Shown here piece by piece: positions 36,601 to 44,900 of a stretch of DNA of 64,000 nucleotides (position 1 is its first letter; the number at the start of each line of letters is the position of its first letter). The notes under the pieces are model-generated. The model was given only the letters and a program-made list of their open reading frames with translations. It was not told where the DNA came from and searched no databases. Source of the stretch: Ceratorhiza oryzae-sativae (Eukaryota > Basidiomycota > Agaricomycetes > Cantharellales > Ceratobasidiaceae); the NCBI GenBank assembly GCA_030998015.1, contig JARWMV010000249.1, forward strand, positions 248,001 to 312,000, in the 5' to 3' direction. The position numbers and the translations under genes are program-made.

Positions 36601-38426
36601 AAGATTTAATGAATGTATGCGTCGACAATAACCAATCTGAGGGCGACAATTGTATTAGCCGACCCACCAGTCCTCCACCTCTTGCCCGTCTCGTCCCTTC
36701 AGATGAAATCGCTGAACACCAGTCTAACCAGGCTGCGATTGCTACTGCCAAGGCGATCGAATATGTATTCACACATGCATTCTATGAAGGAATTGCACAC
36801 CAATCGTTGCTCAATCGCTCGGGATTCGATGAAGATCATCCGACATATGTACAGGCAATGGGTGGACCTGAGAAGGAAAAGTGGGAGAGGGCGATGCAAG
36901 AGGAAATGGCACAACTTGAGTGCATGGGGACGTTCGAAAGAGTGGAAAGACCTACTGGCATCAATGTAGTCAAGAATGGATGGGTTCTCGAACGCAAACG
37001 TGACGAATACGGTCAGATCGCTCGCTATAAGGCTCGCCTAGTTGCCAAGGGGTACAGTCAAGTTCCTGGCCAGGATTTCTATCACTCCTTCGCCCCTATC
37101 GTACATCTCGACTCCCTTCGCATCTTATGCTCGCTAGCCAACTACTTCGATCTTGACATGCGCCAACTAGATGTTGTATCGGCCTTCCTGAATGGTCACC
37201 TCGAAGGAGAAATTTATATGGGGCCGATTGCTGGTTTCGATGACGGATCTGGACTGGTACTACGCCTCAAACGCTCACTCTATGGCCTTCGACAGGCCAG
37301 CTACGTATGGAATAAAACTTTTAACAAGTTACTGCTACGCCTAGGCTATACCCGACTCTTGACGGATTCATGTGTCTACAAACGCGTTATCCAAGCACCC
37401 TCTGGTCCGCTTATTTCTTTTCTGGTGATTCACGTCGATGACTGTGTACTATTTACATCGCCGAACCACACTAAGGATGCTGTCAATGAGCTACTCCATG
37501 CTTTTGACATGCGCGATCTTGGTGAACTCCGCCATTTTATTGGCATACAGTTTACTTGCAACAGACGTCGCCACACCCTCACTCTCTCCCAGCCTACCTA
37601 CATCAACTCGATCGTTGAAGAGGCTGGATTACTTAGCGCATACCCTGCCGACACTCCAGCATCGACAACAACGCAACTTACCTGTCACGATGGTGCCCGA
37701 CCAAATTTTCCTTATGCTCGCTTGATTGGCTGCCTCATGTATGCAGCCATCTGTACTTGGCCCAACATCGCTTTTGCAGTAAACCACCTTACTCAGTTTA
37801 CTAGCTGCTTCAGACAAGCTCATGTGACGGCGCTTAAGCGCATTATCCGATACCTCGCTGGTACTATCGGCCACGGATTGACCTATCGCCGTATTGGCGA
37901 TAACCTGCTCGACTTCGGTGAGACCGGATACTCTGATGCTGATTGGGGGACTAGCCACCTCGATCGAAAATCAATCTCCGGCAATTGCTTCACCCTTGGA
38001 GGCGCCGCGATTAGCTGGTCTTCCAGGAAACAGCCGACTGTCGCTCTATCGACTATGGAGGCGGAATATATGGCGCTTACCCATGCGACGACCCAAGCCC
38101 TCTGGATTCGACAATTCTTCGACGAACTCGGACTCAGTGCCACTGCCCTGACTCTCATTATGTCCAACAACCTCGCCGCTCTTACACTGTCCGTCAAATC
38201 GCAATACCGTGGACGATCGAAACATATTGACATACGACACCATTTCATTTGCGATTGTATCGAAAAGCGACTCATTTCACCGCTGTACGTCAACACGAAG
38301 GACAATATTGCCGATGCGCTTACGAAGCCACTCTCGGCGATACAATTCTATAAACTAGTCGACAAGATTATGGGAGATGAAGATAAGGATCTTGAGTATG
38401 CAATTGAGATTGAGGAAGTTGATTAA
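33627..38426 (+). CDS. Copia Gag-Pol polyprotein, single intact 1599-codon ORF
   Basis: Domains in order: Gag (1 to about 270), zinc knuckle CNNCGRLGHWAAEC (273-286), aspartic protease WVADSGTTTH (Asp364), HHCC-type pre-integrase region (WHKILGH to CESC, about 516-556), and integrase catalytic core with Asp584, Asp647 and Glu683 (exact D-x35-E spacing). Reverse transcriptase (GYSQVPGQDFYHSFAP, LYGLRQASYVWNK, HVDD with Asp1271-Asp1272) and RNase H (YSDADW with Asp1437, STMEAEYMA near 1478) follow. No stop or frameshift occurs. The third RNase H acidic position, normally Asp in the DN-Q-A motif, reads Asn1514 here, so RNase H may be inactive. Gag and Pol share one frame, as in most copia elements. 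Confidence 0.95.
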   Translation: MSDMNVSSGTSVYRIPLLQGTENFNTWRIQMTDILTDLDLIDYVTGAKKFPPYSIVSVVHTPPKGEDGKQPADVTTQTESKELNDKQKEWCKADRKALSQIRLRVNAHALTHIQGCTTSKAAWDLLTNTFQVQGTVGLIDLRRKFFSQRMTDGKDVEEHMRKMRDWFQQINIISPAAITEVDWITTLVASLPDSWDAFTQSVNFNFDFNNTNLLSTKIADLRSRILAEAHRRNNQDNSGKTFYTNSRPHTNLNQAFTPNKQTPHGPDRANTKCNNCGRLGHWAAECRQPGGGAYKGGNNKPQYKPQGKLTFNRFKQLNNRNNAPRAHMVTDKGVSSSSHDNFSFSANDEDWILISRANDSWVADSGTTTHIARDKSIFSDYKDIVGTVHGVTGKNVILGRGTVTLRCKVSPGNTEYRYITLNDVAHVPTCPTNLISLSLATEQGLEVNMSANRLRISSPTGETIALGEKTKERAKGNLWHILCEAIKSPLCIHAQSGKGVTETVLTKLTGRTWLEWHKILGHISATALQQIKSMGALKGMEISEGKEGLNFECESCIKAKMHTRPFPKELHTDAKEIGELIVTDVWGPARTASIGKYLYYVSFTDVATRFSTVSFIRHKDETINEYKSFEAFLSTQKNAKIKRVRFDNGGEFVNAAWKTHTATKGTILETTAPYSSQQNGIAERLNRTLLEHARAMMFEAGAPQYLWSEVVAYACYLKNRTPTQIRGTLQTTPFEKFWGKVPDVSQLRPWGSKCYVLDQVEKRSKLDPKAFQAIFTGISDAQGKSWRYYKPGTMRILHSRNVAFMRQDNAAGGENDDEVLVPIAPPAEGETVLEDSSSCERLKGNTGTGGDLLTINAERKIEQETPTVHSSPNSTDSKLDNSSTISTILSAPHTTRSTTSRTPKSSKPPTAPMRTSPRTATKPSSANTGPSRSLSDMKPGTTITTRSGSTGQPALRLKSSRGPIKISVLDNQGNLPIAQIHGSKLPDLQNTEDLMNVCVDNNQSEGDNCISRPTSPPPLARLVPSDEIAEHQSNQAAIATAKAIEYVFTHAFYEGIAHQSLLNRSGFDEDHPTYVQAMGGPEKEKWERAMQEEMAQLECMGTFERVERPTGINVVKNGWVLERKRDEYGQIARYKARLVAKGYSQVPGQDFYHSFAPIVHLDSLRILCSLANYFDLDMRQLDVVSAFLNGHLEGEIYMGPIAGFDDGSGLVLRLKRSLYGLRQASYVWNKTFNKLLLRLGYTRLLTDSCVYKRVIQAPSGPLISFLVIHVDDCVLFTSPNHTKDAVNELLHAFDMRDLGELRHFIGIQFTCNRRRHTLTLSQPTYINSIVEEAGLLSAYPADTPASTTTQLTCHDGARPNFPYARLIGCLMYAAICTWPNIAFAVNHLTQFTSCFRQAHVTALKRIIRYLAGTIGHGLTYRRIGDNLLDFGETGYSDADWGTSHLDRKSISGNCFTLGGAAISWSSRKQPTVALSTMEAEYMALTHATTQALWIRQFFDELGLSATALTLIMSNNLAALTLSVKSQYRGRSKHIDIRHHFICDCIEKRLISPLYVNTKDNIADALTKPLSAIQFYKLVDKIMGDEDKDLEYAIEIEEVD

Positions 38427-38550
38427 TTAGGTACATATATGCGTACCAGAATAGCTGTATTAGTCTGAAAATTTAACTTCGGTTTTTTTCAACTGCTTTG
38501 TCTATACACGAATATACTCTGTTCTTGTCTAAGTTCACACGAGCCATGCT

Positions 38551-38562
38551 CTTGAGGGGGAG
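38551..38562 (+). other. Copia polypurine tract
   Basis: CTTGAGGGGGAG directly abuts the 3' LTR start at 38563, the required primer position for plus-strand DNA synthesis. Confidence 0.75.
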
Positions 38563-38837
38563 TGTAGAATACAAATATACAAATACATAGATACATAGAT
38601 ACATATCGAACATGCCAGAATAAACTAGCAATTGCATGACTCGTGTAGTACGAATCGCGTACTTACTGTAACGTTCTACAATGTACTAGAACGTCTCTTT
38701 TCTGTGTATATAAGGAGCTCTGTTTCGCTCCGTAGGCAGTCACCTGCTCACTCAAATATATTATATTTACCTGTCTTAAGCACACTGCGCTCCGCACGTA
38801 TAGAGTGATATATATACATATAGTTTACATTTCAACA
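38563..38837 (+). repeat. Copia 3' LTR
   Basis: 275 bp, same ends as the 5' LTR, and followed by target duplication AATGC. It keeps the five CpG sites that the 5' LTR has lost. Confidence 0.95.
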
Positions 38838-39060
38838 AATGCCACTCATGATTGGACCCAGAAATATAGTGTTTGGTCCTGACCCCCTAGCCTGCCTATC
38901 ATTGGCTCATTGGACTCTTGATCCATCAGTGTATGCTGCAGAGAACTTGGTGTGTGGGCTTGGCTTGCTTCTGAGGGCCTGGGAGATGGCAAGGCCAACC
39001 TCCATTGTTCACTTGGTGTGTTTTGCCTTTGTGTCACCCTGCTTGACCCAGTTCTGATAG

Positions 39061-39668
39061 AGCTCATTATGTAAGTTTGGAGAGGGTGGGGAGCAGGGGG
39101 AGGGCATATAGATGTGGTGCCCTATCTTGGCATGGGGGGTGGCCTTGATAACCCTGTTTTCTTTGTTTACCAATCATGTGACTAGTTAGGGCTGAGGTTG
39201 CAGCTTTGTTATGACACATCTCCAAGGGGTGCCCTTCCTGCATTCCCTCACATCAGCCTGATCCTTGCTGGCACTTGGGATCTCCACTTACTCACTCTGG
39301 TCAGGCCCCCTCTCTGACCCCTCTGGTATAAGGGGGTAATGAATGTGCATGTGACATCTCTGGGTCACATGAGCATGTTGTTTTGTTGTTTCTTTAGTCA
39401 GTGCACACATGACTTCTCTGGGTCACATGAGCATGTTGCTTTGTTATTTCTTTCGCCAGTGCACATGTGACCTCTCTGTGTCACATGACAGTTTGTTGCA
39501 ATGTCTGTTGTTGTTGGGAAGGAGGCTGTGGTCTTGTTAAGATGCATCTCTGAGGAGTGCCCTTCCTGCATTCCCTTGCATCAGCCAGATCCTTACTGGC
39601 ACTCAGGGCCTCCATTTACTCACTCTGGTCAGTGCCCCCTCTCTGACCCCTCTGGTATAAGGGGATAG
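39061..39668. repeat. Rep/ORF2 intergenic region of copy 1, tandemly duplicated
   Basis: Holds two versions of a roughly 310-bp block, near 39220 and near 39540, each with CCCTTCCTGCATTCCC, a GGTCAG...CTGACC stem-loop (39299-39319 and 39627-39648) and GGTATAAGGGG. A further shared block, CTCTGGGTCACATGAG, recurs around 39358, 39420 and 40432. The matching region of the complete element has one version (51870-52010). The solo LTR at 39669 is inserted at the end of the second version. Confidence 0.6.
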
Positions 39669-40348
39669 TGTTATGACCCGCCTAGCAGACATAACCTAAC
39701 AACCGAATATTGTACAGATTTATGGCATTTTTCCCGAAGTGGAACAAACCATAAACAAGATCACGTGATCTCGGCGCTTACCCAACGATTAAGCGCCGGT
39801 GGTTACCCTGAACTCGCTCCAGCGTTTCTCTCCCATGTTACTTGGAGCGAGGAGCGAGTTGTCACGTGATCTCGGCGCTTACCCAACGATTAAGCGCCGG
39901 TGGTTACCCTGAACTCGCTCCAGCGTTTCTCTCCCATGTTACATGGAGCGAGGAGCGAGTTGTCACGTGACCTTGGCGCTTATCCAGCGATTAAGCGCCG
40001 GGTGCTTAAGTCCAAAAGTCACATGACCCTCGGACCTCGCATGGCTCTATAAGATTCGGAGCTGCACAAACTTAGGATAAACAATTACCTAAGACCTAGT
40101 ACTATATAGAACCTATAACTGCTGTAGACGGTGCTTAGGAAAAGGGGGGCCACCGCAGCAACCACAGTCACATGTATATAAGGGGAGTGAAGCAAGACTG
40201 AACGCCTCAGCTTGCTTTATCTTGTCAACCACCATAGACCATAGCAAACACTGTAACTAGGACACTCAATACATACTGCATAGCACCAAACCGTCAACGC
40301 AGCCACTACTTAAGTGCTCCACAAGGGAGCCTCCAGAGGGTCACGACA
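39669..40348 (+). mobile_element. Solo LTR of the chromovirus family (family 1), CpG-rich
   Basis: 680 bp, starts TGTTATGACCCGCC and ends GGGTCACGACA, flanked by perfect 5-bp duplications GATAG (39664-39668 and 40349-40353). It contains a 101-bp tandem unit whose CACGTG starts fall at 39762, 39863 and 39964. Each unit carries two palindromes, CGGCGCTTA/TAAGCGCCG and CTCGCTCC/GGAGCGAG. A TATA box TATATAAG is at 40175-40182. It shows what the eroded LTRs at 49440 and 59096 looked like before CpG loss. Confidence 0.9.
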
Positions 40349-40533
40349 GATAGTGAATGTTCACATGACTTCTCCAGGTCACATGGGCCTGTTGTTTTGT
40401 TGTTTCTTGAATCAATGTGCACATGACTTCTCTGGGTCACATGAGGGTTTGTTGGGATGTTTGTTGCTGTTGGCTGGCACTGCCCTTTATCTGCCCTTGC
40501 AATTGCTCCATTCTCCCTACTTCTACCTTTAAC

Positions 40534-40972
40534 ATGTGAATCATCTCACTTGACTACAATCCTCTTAACTGCACCTGTTGTTCTATGGACCCTGGAGATT
40601 ATTGTGCCTACTGTGACTCAGTCTGCAATGCTGCACTTGAGGACTTCAAGGCTGATGTTGGGGATTGGGTGGTGTATGGAAGTGTTCATGAGTCTTACTT
40701 CTCCTCTTTTCTCCATTGCCTTTTGTGCTGACACTTTTGCAGAGGGTCATCCTATGATTGATGAGCAGGATCACTTGGCTGCCCTTGCTGAATTTTTTGA
40801 GGAGGGGTCAGCCCTATTATTTGAGGCCATGGAGCCTTTGGAGGTTTCTGGCAGTAGTCCTCTGCAGAACCTTATGGTGGATCTTCCAGGGGGGGAGACT
40901 CCATGGCTCTGGCCTAGGAGTCCTCACCAGGGTGTAGCCACTAAGCAGGATTGCAAGGGGAAGAAACCCTAG
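40534..40972 (+). pseudogene. ORF2 copy 1: Cys-rich accessory gene, broken
   Basis: Paralogue of the gene at 52196-52728 in the same relative place and antisense orientation. Exon 1 shows NPLNCTCCSMDPGDYCAYCD and ALEDF; an intron of about 60 bp ends at 40742; exon 2 shows EQDHLAALAEFFEEGSALLF and GGETPWL, ending in CKGKKP. The codon after the start ATG is a stop, so this copy is dead or starts elsewhere. Confidence 0.6.
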
Positions 40973-41079
40973 AGTTGGCCCTCCTCCAGTTGGTGTAAAT
41001 AGTTTATATGTGTATTATATTTTGGGAAAAGAAGAAAAATATTGATTTGGTATATGTCTTCACTGCAGAACTGTGATTC

Positions 41080-41800
41080 TTAGGTGGGGTTGTATTCCTC
41101 AGTCAGGGCTTCCTCCAGATTCTTCACCAATTCCCCATTCTCCCATTTCTCATAATCCTCCACCTCTTTCTCTTCTGCTGTCCTTATCAATGGTTTCTGC
41201 TCTTCCTCCACCAAGACTAAGGATTCCATGCTGGTCATTAAGTTTGCTGTGGGGTCATCTTCTTTTGGGTGCACCTTGACCCAGTTCCTGAAGTCCACAA
41301 GGTTTGCTTCTTTCAGTCAAATTACAGTGAACATCTCATCTGTTGTTATTGCCTCCAAGAGACCTGTATATGGGGCTGCTGGTAGTATCTTCCAGTCTTC
41401 CAGTAGCTGCTGGGCCCTGATCTCAACCTGCCACTTGAATGGGTTTGCATTTGCCATTTCTGTAATTGGTCTGCCATTTCTCCCCTTCTTCTTTGCTGCC
41501 CTGGCAACTGTGTTGACTGTTGGTCCTAAAAGTCTGTCAATGACATACATTTTGGTGTGCATGATTGCATTTCATGTTTTCAGGGCTCCTGGACCATACC
41601 ACTCTAGTACACCTCTGTTGGGCTCCAGGTGCTCATTTGCACTTATCCAGTTCTGTTTGTTCCTTTCCTTCATTGGGATATACTCCAGGTTAGTGCCTGG
41701 TAGGATCCTTTGTGCATACCTTTTTGCTTCCTCAGCTGAGTAGCATTGCACATCTGACCATTCTATCCTGTTTTCCTTCCTGTAGAGTGTTGCCTGTTGG
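41080..41800 (-). pseudogene. ORF3 copy 1: accessory gene of unknown function
   Basis: Minus-strand remnant with MHTKMYVIDRLLGPTVNTVA, GLLEAITTDEMFTVI and FRNWVKVHPKE, matching the frame at 52804-53678. Stops interrupt it near 41316 and 41565. The segment AEEAKRYAQRILPGTNLEYI stays in one frame here, while the other copy is shifted at that point. No known domain. Confidence 0.55.
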
Positions 41801-41975
41801 TTCCTTTGTGGGTGTCACTTGGTGGATAGACTAGATGGCCAGTTGTATAGTGATGCATATCTGTTGTTTGTGGTTGGTTTAGTGGCAGATGGCATATTAG
41901 TAATGTTGTTGTGTCAGCCTATAGGTGGTGATTGCAGGAGGGGGGTGTCTCTTCCTCCTATTCATGCTTTCATTT

Positions 41976-44900
41976 TTATAGCTGGCTCCTCTTTTGCTTG
42001 TTCTTCTTTGCTCTTGCTCTGAAGTCATTGTTTTTATGACTCAACTGGCCAGGCATTGGTGCATCAGGTAAGCACCTGTGCAAGTCATTCAGAGCCTCAC
42101 CCATTTTGTCAAACTTCTCTGCACACTCCATTGTGTCCTCAATTGGGTCATACCCCTTCCACCTTATTTGGTAGTATGGTGTGCCATTCCACCATTCCCA
42201 GTTTACCACATGGTCCACCTTGTATTCCTCCTCCCCTTCTCCTGTTATGATTGGTGGGGGTTTCACCTGCCTGTGGTGGAAGTCCTTATCTTCCTTGACT
42301 GCAGATAACGGGCTGACATGGAATACGTTGTGTACTCTTATTGTTTTTGGTAATTCCAGTCAGTAAGCATGGGATGAGATTTTTTCTGAGATTGTGAAGG
42401 GTCCCCCTTCCTGTTATCCAGTTTCTTTGCTGGTTGTTTGGAGGAGAGGTTTGATAGCAGGAGCCATACCTTGTCCCCTACTTTGAACTCCCTCCCTTGC
42501 TTTTCCAATGATCTATGTATTTCCATGGAGGCTTGTGCTTCATCCCAGATTTTACACATCCTTTCCTGCATTGACTGTGCTGCTGGGACTGTTTCATCAC
42601 CTGGGGTCTCTTTCAGCATTTCCCATGCCAGTGATCTCCCATAAACAGTTTCAAAGGCTGTTTGCCCTGTTGCTGAATTTACATGGTTGTTATGACAGAA
42701 TTCTGCAATAGGTAGCCACTTTGCCCAGTTGTCTTGCCTGTAATTGCAGAAGGTTCTTAAAACCCTTCTACCCATTGGTTTGTCCTTTCTGATATGCCAT
42801 CTGTTTCTGGATGTAATGCAGGAGAGTATCTGGGTTCTATCTTTAACGCTTTGTACAGTGCATGGAGGAATTGGCTGTTGAAGGTTGGGCCCTTGCCTGA
42901 TACTGTTGTCTTGGGGGTTCCATGCAACCTCCATATGTCTTTGATGAGGATCTCTGCTAACTCTTCTGTATTTGTAGATTCAAGGCATGGAATAAAGTGG
43001 GCTTGCCTAGAGAATCAGTCTATTACTGTTAATATGTGGTCATACCCATCGGACCTTGGTAATTTTACAATGAAGTCATATGCAATATCTTCCCACAGCT
43101 TTTCTGGGATTGGTAGCAGTTTGTGTGGGGCTGTCTGCTTGTGCCCCTTACTTATCTGGCGCACCTCACATGTATCCACATATCTGTTAACCTGGGCTTT
43201 CATTCCTGGCCAGTAGTATTCCCTTGATACTAGTTCCAGAGTTTTTGCATGCCCCTGATGTCCTGCAATGGCTGAGTCATGGAATCTGCTTAGCGGCTCC
43301 AGTCTGAGTGCTTTATCATCCAGGATATATATCTTCCCATCATACATCAGTATCTTTTCATTGATTTCATACCTCCTGAACTCCTTCCTTACAGATGGGG
43401 GTAGTTGTTCTTTGTTTTCTACAGTTTTGCATAGGGTCTGGATGGTTTCATCTTCTTTCTGTGCTTCATGCACCTTGTCCAGTAAACTGCCTCTAATTTC
43501 AGCTTTGAACCCTGTGAACCTGTCCAGTTGGATCATGATTTGTGGCTCTAGTGGAAACTCCCCATGATTGTGTTGCCATGACAATGCATCTGGTTTCTGT
43601 GGCATCTTGCCTTGTTGGCATACTATTTGGAAGTTAAATGAGGCTAGTAGAAGGTACTGTCAAGCATGCCTTCTATTCCATACCTTAGCTTCCTGCCAGT
43701 ACTGGAGGTTCCAGTGGTCAGTGTACACAGTGATTGGGATTTTGGTCCCTTCTAGTAATAACCTCCAGTGATCCAGGCCTCATACAATTGCAAGTAGTTC
43801 CTTGTTGTATGTGTCATAATTTCTTTGAGGTGGTGTGAAGCTTTCTGATAGGTAAGCTATGGGATGTAGTCTCCCATATTTGCCTGTCTGGCTTAGTACC
43901 ACACCAAGTGCCACTCCAGATGCATCTGTTTATAGGATATACTGTTCCTCTGGATTTGGGTGTGTAAGTACTGGCTCCTTTGTGATTGAGTCCTTGATTT
44001 TGTTGAAGGCTTCCTCTTCTTTTTCTGTACACTGGAATTTGGCATCCTTCCTGGTTAGTTCTGTTAGTGGCTTTGCTTTCTCACTGAAGTTTTCCACCCA
44101 TCTCCTGTAAAATCCTGCAAGTCCTAAGAAGGCTTGTACTTGCTTGACTGTAGTGGGAGTGTTCCAATCAACAATCACTTTTATTGTATCCTTCTCCATA
44201 GATATACCTTCTGGGGATATGACAATGCCCATGAAACTTGTTTCTGTTGTAAAGAAATGACATTTATTTGGTTTTAAAAATAGGTGGTTTTTGCAAAGTC
44301 TTCTCAGGACTTCCTTCACATGCTCCACATGTTCTTCCCTGGTTTTTGAGTAAACTAGGATGTCATCCATATATACTACCATGGAATCACCTATCATGTC
44401 TCTGAAGAGTTCATTTACAAACCCTTGGAAGTATGCTGGTCTGTTAATGACCCCAAAAGGCATCACCAGGCTTTCATAGATGCCATATTTTGTTTTGAAG
44501 GCTGTCTTCCATTCATCACCTTCCCTAATACATATATTGTTGAATCCCCATCTGATGTCCATTTTGGTGAATATCACTGTTTCTCTTAGTTGCTCTATAA
44601 GCTCTGGTTGGACAGGCAAGGGGAAGTGGTAAGGCTTTGTGATTGCATTTAACTTCCTGTAATCCACTACTAGTCTTAAGCCACCATCTGTCTTGTTGAC
44701 ATAGAAGCATGGTGCTGCTATACTTGACTGGCTTCTTCTGATTTTTCCATCCTTTAGTTCCTGCTCAAGATGTTTTTCTAGAGCCTCTGATTCTGCAGGT
44801 GTCATTGGGTATATTTTTGCTGGTTTTGGTAGCTCCACTCCTTTGATCAGCTTGATAGCACAGTCAAATTCCCCACTGTGGGGGGGCAATTCCCTGAACC

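Larger units (their letters stand above)
33199..38837 (+). mobile_element. Ty1/copia LTR retrotransposon, full length (5639 bp)
   Basis: Two 275-bp LTRs (33199-33473 and 38563-38837), TG...CA ends, and a perfect 5-bp target duplication AATGC (33194-33198 and 38838-38842). One uninterrupted ORF lies between. CpG content is normal, unlike the host DNA around it, so it is the youngest or nearly the youngest insertion here. The LTRs differ at five positions only. Both edges of its target site are in the Rep-like pseudogene. Confidence 0.96.
32184..39060 (-). pseudogene. Rep-like gene copy 1 (HUH plus SF3 helicase), disrupted by a copia insertion
   Basis: Degenerate paralogue of the Rep-like gene at 50491-51775. 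Recognisable pieces, in translation order from the right, are an N-terminal exon near 38915-39060, then the copia insertion, then a motif I remnant (LLMWS), PLHVHAL, FWDFKGNHPNI, the Walker A segment GETGTGKTVYA near 32450-32480, IWILADM near 32360, and VILGN near 32250. Damage includes the 5.6-kb insertion, an in-frame stop just before motif I at 38846-38848, two stops after Walker A, loss of the threonine of motif I, Asp to Ala in Walker B, and loss of the C-terminal end to copy B of the family 2 repeat. It is a dead endogenous CRESS-virus-like gene. Confidence 0.72.
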
